From a bacterium MS4 (GTDB lineage: Bacteria; Bacillota; Clostridia; Oscillospirales; Acutalibacteraceae), in assembly GCA_000752215.1 (NCBI GenBank), contig CCFG01000014.1, positions 201,210-265,209 on the forward strand: 64,000 nt of DNA, given 5' to 3'. Below are positions 9,801-18,539 of the stretch, piece by piece. The translations under genes and the position numbers were made by a program. Numbering within the stretch: the stretch's first letter is position 1; each line of letters starts with the position of its first letter. The notes below the pieces were generated by a model, which did not search any database, was not told the DNA's origin, and saw nothing but the letters and a program-made list of their open reading frames with translations.

Positions 9801-12800
9801 CTGTAATCGCCGGAAGGGAAGCCTGTTCGCCACTTTCCGAAACGCCCTCGTTCCAGTTTCTCAGGAAATCACTGTCCGCCGCGGTAATGGCCGCGATCTT
9901 GATTCCACTGGCCTTCGGAAGCTGAATGGATTCCAGCGTCTTTTCAGGATCCACCGGAATCGCGTAAACGAACAGATAGTTGTCTACCGTCATCCGGTCG
10001 GTGGAACCGTTGTGGAAATGGGTGAAGAAATACCCCACCTGATCCTTTACATATGGATGGATATCCGAATTTGTAAAGCGATCCCAGCCGGAAAGATTGG
10101 TATCCCAGTCGGCAAAGCTCAAATCCTTTGTAACCGCTGTTCCGTCGGACTGCTTCACGGTAAATGTACCGTTTTTGCCGCCGCTGCCCGCTCCGGCGCC
10201 CAGAAGATACACATACCTGTAATTACCTTCCGGCAGGACGATGGTTTGGCCGTTGGCCTGAACCATATTATCATAGCCATTATTGGTCGGTCCGAGCTGG
10301 AAATTCACGCCCTGGAAAGAAACGGTGTCGGGCCACAGCTCCGCCGGAATCGTGTCGCCCTTGCCGTCGTAGTTTCCGTCCTTTTTCTTTTCGTTGAAGC
10401 TGACTGCGTCCACATTGTAATAATCGAACAGGTCGACCGAAGAATCCCGCAGGGCAACGGCCTCCTCCCGCTCATACGGCTGCAGCTCCACTGCAATGGT
10501 GGCAATTTCATATTTTCCCATATGAAATTTGAGCTTGTTTCCGTCTGTTCCAATTGCTTTGTCCAGAGTTTCATCCTCTTGCTCCAGCAGGTTGACCTCC
10601 TTTGCTGAAACCACATTGGACGGGAGAGTAATCGTAACGTCCGTATCGTCCTGTCCTTCCGCTTCGTAAACGCGTACAATCATCTGATCCTTGGAATCCG
10701 GCTCATCCGCCGGGGTTTTCAGAACGGAGATCAGCACGTTGTCTTCGGAAGAAGATGCGAAGGAGTCGGAAATATCCAGTCCACGGGATTCGTGAGGATC
10801 CGCCTGAACCGCTTCCGTCCTGTAATTGAGCTCATAGCCCCTGTGCTCCGTATCGGCATCCTGCCACGTTCCCGCATGGGGATAGATGGAATAGGTAAAG
10901 TTATGCTCCGTTTTGTCGATGTAGTAGGCCTGAGGCCCCCAGCTTCCGGAATTGCGGACGGTCGACCCGATGGGGGAGCGCAATGCGGTCAGCCTGAGCC
11001 GGGTGGCCGGGCCTCCGGCGTCATTTGTAATCCTGAGGGCATCCCAGCCATATTTGGAATCGTTGAGAATGCTCGCGCCAAAGCTGCCGCTGTCATCCGT
11101 CACATCGGCCCATTTATGCCCGCTGACCTCGAATTTCGCCGCGTCGACGACGTTATCACGCGTCGTCGGACGATCCAGGCTGCCATAAGCGATTTCATAA
11201 GAAGCCTTACTGGCATCCGCTGCAAAGGGGAACGCAATTTTCAGCATACGCTGATCTTCGTTCCAGTTCACATTCATTTTGACGTCGACGCGTTCGCTGT
11301 CGGCGCTCAGGATAATATCCTGCACAAAGGTGGACTTTGACCAAGCCCTGGAAACACGGACTACTTTCCGGACCGGGGTGTCTTCCACAATTTTGATGGA
11401 GTCCGGCGTGGTGTTCAGGGTTGCAACGGGGCTGGCGTTCATTTCCGATTTGACCAGGTCCCATGCAGGATAACTGCTTCCGCCGGTATCTTTCAGAATT
11501 TGGAGCTCGTTGCCTTCATAACCGTCGGCAAACACCTGTCTGGAATCGTCGCCCTTATTGTAGATTTGCGCAATATTTCCGGTTTTGGCGTTGATCATGA
11601 CTTTAAGAGAATTATTTTCCATGATAAAGGTATCCGAATCCTTCTTCACGGTGAGACCGTTTTCCACAGGAGCATCTTCCGCCCGGATGTCAAATACCTT
11701 GTATCCAATGGCGGGAAGCTCTTTCGCCTCAAAACGAATAATAGCCTGTTTCGCCTCCTGATCTTTTGATACTATACAGGAAGCGACCGGGATGTCGCCC
11801 GCCACATCGTATACCGTAAGCTTTTCCGGAACGCTGTCGTCGAATTGGAGCGCAAGCTCAACGGTATCGTCCCTTTCCCAGGAAAGGGGGTTGAACACCA
11901 TTACAGGAATCCCGGTTACGCCGTTTTTCGTATCGGCCCGGTATGCGATTGCCTGTAATCCGCTGCTCTGCACATTGTTCAACAGGTTCTTAGCCAGTTC
12001 CTGATTATTATATGTAACCTGATATTGATACGGAATGGAGGAACCGGGAAGAATGTCGTGGAACTGGTTGACCAATATCTTATCCCACGCCTTGCTGATT
12101 TTTTCGTTGTCCGCTTCGGGGAGAACACCGAGCCAGTTGCCCAGCGTCGACGCCTTCTCAGCCTTTTCGGCAAGAATCTCATTCTTCCGGTTGTACTCTT
12201 TCTGTCTGGCCCAGGAGGTGTAGGTACCGCGGTGGTTCTCAAAATACATTTCCCCTTCCACCGTACGGACATTATCCTCAATATTCTCCTGTTCCTTTTC
12301 TTTGACGTCATCAAAATATTCGCTGATGGTGGCTAATTTCACCTGCACGCCGTCAACAGACGCCGAACCGTTCTTTTTCAGGACATCGGCGTACTCGTTT
12401 TGTTTCGGCCCGCCGCCGTGGTCGCCTTCCCCCATCATCCCCAAGGCTTCTTTGACTCCAGTTTCATGGTCCACTTGGGCATTCCTTTTCAAAGCGCTTT
12501 TGATCTGGCTGTCGGTGTACATATTGACGTAGTCGCGCATGGGCGCGTAGGCAAGCACCTGGGTTCCATCGATCGCGCTCCATTTGAATATGTCCGAATC
12601 GCGTTCTACATTGGTGTCCTGCCAGTTCAGTTTTGTGGTCACAAAACTGTTCATTCCGGCTTTTTTCAAAATCTGTGGAAACTGTCCGTTAAAGCCGAAC
12701 GTGTCCGGAACATATCCCACCGTGCTCATCTTGCCGAATTCCTTCTGGAAAAATCGCTGACCTTCCAGGCTTTGACGCACCAGTGCCTCGCCGCTCGGCA

Positions 12801-13215
12801 GGTTCAGGTCAGGTTCCACAACCTGACCGCCCGGATTATCCCACTGGCCGTTTTCAATCAGTTCCTTGATATCTTCATACATTTCGGGATAGTATTCCTT
12901 GGCCCACTCATAATGTTTGGAAGCCGACATGGTAAATTTGTATTCCGGATTACTCTTCAGAGCATTCACCGCACGGCTGAATGTAGCGCTGATAACATCC
13001 CGTGCGGTTTCTTCGAACGGCCACTGCCATGCCGTGTCAATGTGGGCGTTCGGAACCAGATACATGGTCCAGCCGCTGTCGAGCGTCGCGTCGGATTTTA
13101 CATCTTCTCTGGGCGCAGCCATGGCCGTTACGCTCGTGAAAGAAGAAACCGCCACCGCTGCAGCTAAAATCAGGGAAATCATTTTCTTGTGGTTTCCGAT
13201 TCTCCAATCGCTCAT
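6883..13215 (-). CDS. Secreted multidomain GH38 alpha-mannosidase
   Basis: 2110 residues, start at ATG 13215 behind GAGAGGGTAAAA. A short N-region then a hydrophobic core (about 12-33, cut near AMA-AP) marks export. The GH38 catalytic domain begins at about 50: HIDTAW gives the zinc ligands His58 and Asp60, VPDTFGF holds the expected nucleophile Asp171, GDHGGG lies near 264-269, and NQFHDILPGS near 387-396 supplies the last conserved His. The GH38 middle and C-terminal beta domains extend to about 920. Further along are a discoidin/F5-8C type sugar-binding domain at about 1240-1390 (RAYDG/ACDGDTGTKWCYR), another at about 1470-1620 (TDGNFATKWCADG), Ig-like stretches, a BIG2 domain near 1850 and two C-terminal 78-residue repeats. 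Known: GH38 enzymes remove alpha-mannose from N-glycans or mannans. Most bacterial GH38 proteins are cytoplasmic and about 1000 residues, so a secreted 2110-residue form is notable. Inferred role: trimming host or yeast mannoglycans outside the cell. Confidence 0.92.
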   Translation of the reverse strand: MSDWRIGNHKKMISLILAAAVAVSSFTSVTAMAAPREDVKSDATLDSGWTMYLVPNAHIDTAWQWPFEETARDVISATFSRAVNALKSNPEYKFTMSASKHYEWAKEYYPEMYEDIKELIENGQWDNPGGQVVEPDLNLPSGEALVRQSLEGQRFFQKEFGKMSTVGYVPDTFGFNGQFPQILKKAGMNSFVTTKLNWQDTNVERDSDIFKWSAIDGTQVLAYAPMRDYVNMYTDSQIKSALKRNAQVDHETGVKEALGMMGEGDHGGGPKQNEYADVLKKNGSASVDGVQVKLATISEYFDDVKEKEQENIEDNVRTVEGEMYFENHRGTYTSWARQKEYNRKNEILAEKAEKASTLGNWLGVLPEADNEKISKAWDKILVNQFHDILPGSSIPYQYQVTYNNQELAKNLLNNVQSSGLQAIAYRADTKNGVTGIPVMVFNPLSWERDDTVELALQFDDSVPEKLTVYDVAGDIPVASCIVSKDQEAKQAIIRFEAKELPAIGYKVFDIRAEDAPVENGLTVKKDSDTFIMENNSLKVMINAKTGNIAQIYNKGDDSRQVFADGYEGNELQILKDTGGSSYPAWDLVKSEMNASPVATLNTTPDSIKIVEDTPVRKVVRVSRAWSKSTFVQDIILSADSERVDVKMNVNWNEDQRMLKIAFPFAADASKASYEIAYGSLDRPTTRDNVVDAAKFEVSGHKWADVTDDSGSFGASILNDSKYGWDALRITNDAGGPATRLRLTALRSPIGSTVRNSGSWGPQAYYIDKTEHNFTYSIYPHAGTWQDADTEHRGYELNYRTEAVQADPHESRGLDISDSFASSSEDNVLISVLKTPADEPDSKDQMIVRVYEAEGQDDTDVTITLPSNVVSAKEVNLLEQEDETLDKAIGTDGNKLKFHMGKYEIATIAVELQPYEREEAVALRDSSVDLFDYYNVDAVSFNEKKKDGNYDGKGDTIPAELWPDTVSFQGVNFQLGPTNNGYDNMVQANGQTIVLPEGNYRYVYLLGAGAGSGGKNGTFTVKQSDGTAVTKDLSFADWDTNLSGWDRFTNSDIHPYVKDQVGYFFTHFHNGSTDRMTVDNYLFVYAIPVDPEKTLESIQLPKASGIKIAAITAADSDFLRNWNEGVSESGEQASLPAITGVSAELVTGEDALGDQARIEWDLRDGISLYRIYRGVTSDFTLENAEYLGIAGDTQNSYIDTLPYNGEFYYKVIGIDASSNRTVLSEASKAVRGGLDNAFLTVPSSRITAPGGYQNEEPYRACDGDTGTKWCYRADGLYLQVDLGEENDWEISKFTLVNAGNERQSYITRDFSVLSSNDGKTWKLEVRKTNNTSNVVEMVLPEPVSARYFRLVPDYAGQSSSDWNCPRIYEFQAWGTSSQIFEPSVKDVAIKAYKDENDSTKVTFTGDYGYVNSGVAGTEGATKFQWFRGRDGGSYEEIPDATGKTLTMDAGEALKVSSFQFKVTPVDKYGTEGEPAQAIYILNEPGKDILTGKEAVASHQFKDEEGGAMLTDGNFATKWCADGVYPNDPRYAVIDLNGVYDLSRIQIWHSTAPSEQNIPGDFSSDNKPEWNTRDYKIYVSDDKENWHEITSMTGNSNGITEHLYSDGKAVGRYLKLEVSKGVDFGSDNTPADGNSCVRIYEVMGYGKLIDFINEPKETVVDDVTAKNVSVENDSEDRLPAAGDQLKAGFDLDSEYAGLARMRWLVSDAKTGPFTPIPNSYSETLTVGDDFVGRWVRVEIKVDQGAVVASEPVQILDGTVRRWNIHLDPYREEYLIVSVDKTAAAAGESVKVTASPITQDKRAKVTVDDAQGNSVPVDAKEGNVYSFVMPDRAVTVTVTAEEIAPQPVATGIRLNPSSVSISVGGSQTIQATVYDQFGSAMSGIQVTWSSSNTNIVTVDQTGKITAVRTGTAVVSTSYGELKATANITVKPSSGGKPSSSRNSRASDTPEEPIVQLDTGSQLSVEVGKTYQFKIAASSKPTFVCGSDAVFLVDYAGSVGNDYFFKVTAIGAVGQSAGFYVNGEKTPRTVGTIVPALDTGRYLDVQKGGTYQFKVTAPFKPAFVCGNGSVFRVLYAGSVGNEHFFKVTAIGSAGQSAGFYVNGEKAPRTISTIR
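6890..7350 (-). repeat. Two tandem 78-residue C-terminal repeats of the GH38 protein
   Basis: The last 155 residues are two copies of one module: T.Y.FK[IV], a P.FVCG segment, YAGSVGN.[YH]FFKVTAIG, then QSAGFYVNGEK.PRT. The DNA offset is about 234 bp (78 codons). The same architecture closes the protein at 61376-64000, where three copies occur. The module is uncharged-polar, beta-rich in composition and ends exactly at the stop codon. Confidence 0.8.
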
Positions 13216-13419
13216 TTTTACCCTCTCTTCTCTCGTCTCGTGGTTTTATTTGCGGATTCGATCCCATCTGCATTGCTGCAAATGGAATTGCGCCAACTTC
13301 ATTACTTCATTCTCTTTCCCCCTTCCTTCTTTCAGCCGCTCCGGCATCTTCGACTTCCGTCCTTCCGACAGGAAGCGGGGCGGAACGGTATCTGCGGGCT
13401 TTTTGCGTGCCTGAGGCGT

Positions 13420-15192
13420 TCAGGCTGCCTTTTTTACATAGTCAAGCCATTTCTGCTCGTTGGCTTTTGTGTGAAAGGCTGTTTTCGAGGCAAGTTCTCC
13501 GGGGTCCTGAATCCCGCAGATATCCGCACGCAAAGCATTCTGCATCAGCAGAAGATAGAGCGTATCCGAATACTCCCACACGATTTTTTCAACTTCCTTC
13601 GAAGCAAACGAAAGATTCCGACTGCTGATCTCTTTCTTTAACGTATCCGGATCGATCAGCTCAAACGTATCCTTTGGATAGGCAATATTTTCCTGCTGGT
13701 AAGAATCCGCAATGGCGTCTTCGCACAACGATAGTTCAGAAATGATCTCTTCCCGGCTCATGGAATTGCCCGAAAGTCCCCAGTAATTGGGAATAAAAGA
13801 AGCGCCGGAAATATATTGACGCAGGACCGGCTCATTGCCGCCGAGCACATCCTTCATAAATCCTGAAACTTCCAGGTCCTCCCGTGGCCTCTGCTTTACA
13901 AGGCGGCGAAGAATGCTTCCCTCTCCGTTTTGCTCTGTAAAATTCTCCAGTGTATGCAGGAGCAGAGGCACCTTCGTCTCGTAGTAAAAGGTTTCCTGCG
14001 CGGTCGGCATATTACCTTCCTGGTCAGGGGATAGCGCCATCATTATTGGGTCGGTCAGTGAAAAATACAGATATCTTAAATACTTCTTCTTCATATCATC
14101 CTGCGGTTCTATCCCGTAAATCTGTTTGAGCTGGGGCGTCAGCATATCTGCGGAAGCCTGAACGTAATAATCCGCGAGGCCGTTGTAGAGCCAAAGATTC
14201 GGCTGATATCTCAGATTGCGCGCGGTGACCTTACTGTCAAAAAATGCATGATAAAGCGTACGCGACATAGTCTGGCAGGCGTCCGGGTCCGGCATACTCA
14301 AAGACAGCGCCGTACTTCTCCCGCCGACCCCTCCTAAAATCACATTGCCGTTCTCTGTGCTGCGAAGCAATACGAACGGATAATCACCCAATCCTTCCCC
14401 AAATTTCTCCGCATAAAACTGATAAAAGGCAAGCAGTACGCTTAAATCGTAAGTATTTGAGCTGTTTTTTGCAGCCCTGTCCAAATAAAAGGTCGTTTCC
14501 GCCGCACCGGTAGAAACCTTCAGCGGCTCAAAGCTTCCAAAACAAAAGCTGGAATTGCCGATATCGTAAAAGTCATACCAGGTTGGATGATCAAGCCGGA
14601 AAGACTTCTCCCCGCCATTGATTTTTCCGAACGGTATAATCGCATTCCAGCATTCCTCACCCGTCAGCTGAAAGGAAAGGCCGGTAATATACTTTTCCGG
14701 ATGCTGCATATTACCGGAATCGAGCCACGGGAGCATCAGGACATTTTTTCCCTGAAAAACCAGAAGATCGGAATACAGCTCCCCCACGGTCCTGGATTCG
14801 TCACCGGAGCTTTCCCCCAGTTTCACCCTGTAGGAAAAATCCACGTCGGATACGCCGTCCTCCAGAGGTCCGATTTCCCAGGCTTCATTCAGATCGGTAA
14901 CCACGACGGAATTTCCGCTCTGGTCAACGCAGAGCGGTTTTGAGGTATCAACCTCCTCCTTGTTCAAGTAAAGCGTCTTCTGCGGGGAGAGGTATTCCGG
15001 TTTTAACCGTACAGAGACGGAAAGCAGCTTTCCTGCCACATTTTCCGGCTTTACACGGTATTCGACGGAAAACCGTGACACATCCCGGTCCATGTTCCTC
15101 ACCCCGTTTGTGTTCCATAGCCACCCACCAAGCAGGGCCGCCGTGATTACTGCCGCCGACACTCCGGCGGTCAACCATATCTTCCGTTTCAT
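13420..15192 (-). CDS. Membrane-anchored gluzincin-like protein, active site lost (paralogue A)
   Basis: 590 residues from ATG 15192, chosen because AAAGGAGAGGAACGT precedes it; an upstream in-frame ATG has no ribosome site. Residues 4-27 form a single N-terminal membrane helix after MKRK, placing the rest outside. The body resembles M1/M61 gluzincin peptidases in outline: beta-rich N-terminal half, then a helical region with SRTLYHAFFD (His315) and WLYNGLADYY (Asn at about 337). In true gluzincins these are HExxH and W..EG...Y. Here the first His is Arg, the catalytic Glu is Thr and the third-ligand Glu is Asn, so zinc binding is not expected. It is a paralogue of the divergent gene at 15513-17237. 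Possible roles are binding, sensing or structural; function unknown. Confidence 0.75.
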   Translation of the reverse strand: MKRKIWLTAGVSAAVITAALLGGWLWNTNGVRNMDRDVSRFSVEYRVKPENVAGKLLSVSVRLKPEYLSPQKTLYLNKEEVDTSKPLCVDQSGNSVVVTDLNEAWEIGPLEDGVSDVDFSYRVKLGESSGDESRTVGELYSDLLVFQGKNVLMLPWLDSGNMQHPEKYITGLSFQLTGEECWNAIIPFGKINGGEKSFRLDHPTWYDFYDIGNSSFCFGSFEPLKVSTGAAETTFYLDRAAKNSSNTYDLSVLLAFYQFYAEKFGEGLGDYPFVLLRSTENGNVILGGVGGRSTALSLSMPDPDACQTMSRTLYHAFFDSKVTARNLRYQPNLWLYNGLADYYVQASADMLTPQLKQIYGIEPQDDMKKKYLRYLYFSLTDPIMMALSPDQEGNMPTAQETFYYETKVPLLLHTLENFTEQNGEGSILRRLVKQRPREDLEVSGFMKDVLGGNEPVLRQYISGASFIPNYWGLSGNSMSREEIISELSLCEDAIADSYQQENIAYPKDTFELIDPDTLKKEISSRNLSFASKEVEKIVWEYSDTLYLLLMQNALRADICGIQDPGELASKTAFHTKANEQKWLDYVKKAA

Positions 15193-15512
15193 ACGTTCCT
15201 CTCCTTTTGATTGACAAATTCGTCCCGTGCTCACGTAGGGAAAGCAATGGCCTTCATAATTTCGTAAAATATATCCATAATTTTCCAATCTTTATTTACG
15301 CATTCAGTATATCGTATTGATTGAAAGATAAAAAGGGGACTAAATTCTGATTTATGGGGGGTTTGTTAGGATTTTACATATTAGTTAAATTTTTACAATA
15401 TTATACAAAAATGTTTAAATTATCGCTTTATAAAATATATAAATTGTATATATTGACATAAATATTCTAAAGGTATATGATAAAAACGATAAAATGGATG
15501 GCAGGTGATCAA
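15193..15512. promoter_or_regulatory. Divergent intergenic region with consensus promoter for paralogue B (15453-15481)
   Basis: On the plus strand TTGACA at 15453-15458 and TATGAT at 15476-15481 are separated by exactly 17 bp, a near-perfect housekeeping promoter. Initiation near 15488 leaves about 25 nt to the ATG at 15513. Because the -10 box overlaps the alternative upstream start near 15477, that longer start cannot be used from this transcript. I found no equally convincing promoter for the leftward gene, although AT-rich sequence fills 15300-15440. Confidence 0.75.
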
Positions 15513-17237
15513 ATGAAAAAGCGTCACACGATTGTTTTGCTTACAGTTGGTCTGATTATGCTTGGAAGCTTTGCTGCTCTGCTTCTTCTCGATTTCCCCT
15601 ATCATTTACATTACACGGTGTCACCTTCCCAAACAAAGCCGAATACGCTAAACATCACCATGGAAGTTCAAAACTCCTTGTTTTCGAGGGGAAAAACAAT
15701 TACCCTCTACACCGGAGACAAAACTGTCACCCTCAAGTCCTCAACAGACGGAGGAGGACTCCAGTTCCCTGTCAGCCAGCAGGAAGACACCATCGAACTT
15801 TATCTTGGACGCGCAAAAAAAGCCTCTTTGATTTATGAAGCGCAGATTGCTTCTGCGGGAAAGCATGGCTATCGCGGCTATTCCACAGAAAACTATTGCG
15901 TCTTTGACGGGGGGCAGGCCTTTTTGCTCCCGATGGAGTATTATCAGGAAGGCTATCCGCCCGACAAGGCCGTAGTGGGGCGTTTGTCCGTCACCATGAA
16001 AGCACGGAGCGGATGGCTGCAGGTTTTCCCATACATAGAACTGAAAAACGTTACCTGGTTCGATGCTTACAGCCTGAACAGCAACAGCTTCTTTATGGGT
16101 CTGTGCACGCTGATTGGCGAAAAAGACGGGCTGAAAATCTATGCCGCCTCCCAGAATGAAAAGGCCATATCGGACACAGACGCGAAAGGAATTTCCGCCT
16201 TGTATGATTACTACGCTGATTTATTTTCCTTCCCCCAAAAGCCGTACCAGGTGATTTTACTTCCGACCGTTGGAGAATCCGGATTATCCGTAATCGGCGG
16301 TGCGGGCACCGGCTCCGTATGCGCGACATTCGACCCCGCAAAGAGGCGTGATTGGGAACTGCTCAGCCACCGCATGTTTCACGCTTATTTCGATACCGTC
16401 CTTCCGGTGCAGGAAATTCACAAGGCTCCCCGTCTTTGGTTTTATGAGGGACTGGTGACTTATTATGAGAACCGTTCCATGGTACAACTTCCGAAGGAGA
16501 TACAAACGTTAGCAGGCATTCGGCCCGAACAGCAGTTCACCTCGCTGTTCAATAAATATCTGTATATCCGTACAAAGGACGCCGCACAGTTCGCGTTGGC
16601 ACCGATGGAGGAGCAAAGGATCCGAGACTCTGAAGAAGGCGGCGCGCAGATTGAATTTCTGCATTACGTACAGGCTCCCCTGATTGTCCACCTGATTGAG
16701 GACCTGGATGATAAGCGCGCGGGGACACACGACGCACTGCTAACGGAATTGCTGAAAAGTCGTGGGAGCTCAAGCCTTCCGTCCTGGCATGAGCTTCTTG
16801 TACGTGTTTTGGGAAACGACGCGGAAACCATTTACCAAAAATACTTCCTTTCAAACGAGCTTCTTCCCCTCTGGTATCTGCGGGAAGGCAGCTATTCGGA
16901 GCAACAGACATTGACAGATCTGAACGATATCGATTATCTGCTTGCAACTTGGATGACACCACAGCAAGGACAAATCCCGTATGAAGAGCTGAACTTAACA
17001 ACGGTCCGGAAAATCAAAGACCGCCCTGAGTGGGGGGACATCCATTTTTTAGACTCCCAGACAGAACAGAGCATAGAAAAATATTCAACGGTTATCCATG
17101 CGCTTCTCAAGGAATACGCGCTTCGGGCAAAAATCTGCAATATTTCCTGGAACGACCCTGCTCTACGGAACAAACTGATTCTAGACGAAGGTAACAAAGC
17201 AAAATGGAACACCTGGGTGACCCCCCCTCATCTGTGA
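15513..17237 (+). CDS. Membrane-anchored gluzincin-like protein, zinc triad kept but catalytic Glu replaced (paralogue B)
   Basis: 574 residues from ATG 15513 (GGCAGGTGATCAA upstream; the promoter at 15453-15481 rules out the longer form). Residues 6-26 are one membrane helix, the remainder external. HRMFH at 286-290 occupies the HExxH position with Glu replaced by Arg, and WFYEGLVTYYE gives Glu312 in the place of the third zinc ligand. The site could therefore bind zinc but lacks the residue that activates water. Both paralogues share the order N-anchor, LLPMEYY/LMLPWLD-type segment, DWYDFYDIGNSSF/TWFDAYSLNSNSF segment, GG.G strand and the degenerate helix pair, and both end W...V. Known: M1/M61 fold proteins without catalytic residues occur as binding scaffolds. 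The divergent pair lies beside the secreted mannosidase; a link is inference only. Confidence 0.75.
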   Translation: MKKRHTIVLLTVGLIMLGSFAALLLLDFPYHLHYTVSPSQTKPNTLNITMEVQNSLFSRGKTITLYTGDKTVTLKSSTDGGGLQFPVSQQEDTIELYLGRAKKASLIYEAQIASAGKHGYRGYSTENYCVFDGGQAFLLPMEYYQEGYPPDKAVVGRLSVTMKARSGWLQVFPYIELKNVTWFDAYSLNSNSFFMGLCTLIGEKDGLKIYAASQNEKAISDTDAKGISALYDYYADLFSFPQKPYQVILLPTVGESGLSVIGGAGTGSVCATFDPAKRRDWELLSHRMFHAYFDTVLPVQEIHKAPRLWFYEGLVTYYENRSMVQLPKEIQTLAGIRPEQQFTSLFNKYLYIRTKDAAQFALAPMEEQRIRDSEEGGAQIEFLHYVQAPLIVHLIEDLDDKRAGTHDALLTELLKSRGSSSLPSWHELLVRVLGNDAETIYQKYFLSNELLPLWYLREGSYSEQQTLTDLNDIDYLLATWMTPQQGQIPYEELNLTTVRKIKDRPEWGDIHFLDSQTEQSIEKYSTVIHALLKEYALRAKICNISWNDPALRNKLILDEGNKAKWNTWVTPPHL

Positions 17238-17304
17238 CTATGGTGCAAAGTAAAGCTGTGCCCGCATCTTTTCACTCGTGGATCATTTTCCGGCATAAAA
17301 AACA

Positions 17305-17334
17305 ACGGCTCCATTGTCTTTGAAATGGAGCCGT
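17305..17334 (-). terminator. Hairpin with T-run on the minus strand
   Basis: ACGGCTCCATT at 17305-17315 pairs with AATGGAGCCGT at 17324-17334 around an 8-nt loop. Reading leftward the stem is followed by TGTTTTTTATG, the intrinsic-terminator pattern, so it stops leftward transcripts. No intact leftward gene lies just to the right, which suggests it once belonged to something now lost; it may also act weakly for paralogue B. Confidence 0.55.
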
Positions 17335-17376
17335 GACCGCCCATAGAAGCAACTGTTCGATTAAAATTATGACCTG

Positions 17377-17609
17377 ATGAAAAGCTCACAAGCGATCTCA
17401 CATTTCGAGGACATCCGACTATACAACGAAACGGAGAGCGGTAGCAAAGGGCTGGGCGTAAAAAAAACCAAATCGCCACCGTGGACCTTGCGATCACGCT
17501 GAACGGCGAACAGAAGTTGCCGGAGGACTACAAGCGACCCGCCAGCTTCTCCGGCGATCCGGTCATCTCACCCTCTGTCCCCTCCCTGCCAAAGCTCCTC
17601 TCGTTCTAA
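17377..17609 (+). pseudogene. Frameshifted gene fragment of unknown family
   Basis: An ATG at 17377 opens MKSSQAISHFEDIRLYNE and continues to an eight-A run near 17461-17468. Beyond that run a different frame continues smoothly as QIATVDLAITLNGEQKLPED and ends at TAA 17607-17609. The simplest reading is one gene broken by a length change in the A-run. The DNA is more GC-rich than its surroundings. I do not recognise the product. It might be a remnant of a mobile element, in keeping with the decayed region that follows. Confidence 0.35.
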
Positions 17610-17692
17610 GGAAGCTGCCTATTTTTGCTTTGAAAACGAAGCAGAAGGGTTATGGGTAAGATTGCAGTTTTGATTAACGCTAAAGTTTTCGT

Positions 17693-17752
17693 ACTAAAAT
17701 AAAGGAACAGCACTTTGCCTGTTTGGGCAAAGTGCTGTTCCTTTATTTTAGT
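17693..17752. terminator. Perfect 27-bp inverted repeat
   Basis: Arms 17693-17719 and 17726-17752 are exact reverse complements around the loop TGTTTG. The ends are A/T-rich (ACTAAAATAAAGG...) so either strand would give a GC stem flanked by T-rich sequence: a strong bidirectional terminator shape. The length and perfection exceed a normal terminator, and no intact gene ends here. Confidence 0.6.
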
Positions 17753-18539
17753 AGGTTTAGCCTTCAAAAAAGCCGTAGGATTTCCGTCAAGTCCTTTTGG
17801 AGTATATAATATGCCTCCGGATACGTCTGAAAGAAAAACAACTATTTTTCTGTGTTTCCAAGGGGCTAAAATATACTGCTCACACCTTATAGATCTCCAT
17901 TTTAACATTCTCTCCTTATAAATCCATTCATGCCTGCTGGAGAGACGAAAAACCCACTCTCCAACCAGATAGGTTAGACCGTGCGTTGGCTTATGTGAAT
18001 ACTTACGAATCATTTAAAATTATTATATATCTTAAATCAATCATCTGATTCCAGATAAATAATAATCCGAATTTTTCTTCATTATAAAATAATGGGCCTT
18101 TTAGATTGTTTCGAAAAAGGCATACAATAAACATTAAAGGTAGTTGCCCTCAGCTTCGCGCTAGAAAAGCCCCGCCATCTCTCGGACGACATCGCTACTT
18201 AATTCTTTAGAAATATAATTGGTTGTGAATTCTGCCCTACCAAACTACAATTCACCGACTTTAAATTTAAAGCCAATAAACTGATACTGCCCGACAAACC
18301 AAAGTCTCTGAATGTTGACAGAATAAAAATACAAAATATTCTCAGTAATAAATGATTGTATCTGCTAGTAGACCAGAACCACAGTACCTGCATAAAAATT
18401 CCATAAAAATAACATGAAAGGAGCATATATTCTCCCGCAATGCGGAAATAGGCTGTCCGACCACCGAGTCAAAGCCCTCCGTCCGGATAATGGTTTCTTC
18501 AGTAACTATAAGAGTTCATGTTATCACAATAGGAAGGGC
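17753..18539. other. Apparently gene-free stretch
   Basis: About 790 bp without a convincing gene. Short open frames exist on both strands but lack ribosome sites and known motifs. A plus-strand frame ending near 18352 (GCEFCPTKLQF, then ILPDKPKSLNVDRIKIQNIL) has a protein-like look and might be a scrap of an old gene. I see no repeat, tRNA or promoter of note. Confidence 0.4.

Noticed and set aside
17606-18013. 135-codon leftward frame
   Set aside because: Runs straight through the perfect 27-bp hairpin, has no ribosome site and no recognisable family.
18199-18426. 75-codon leftward frame
   Set aside because: No start signal; hydrophobic translation is typical of AT-rich noncoding DNA.
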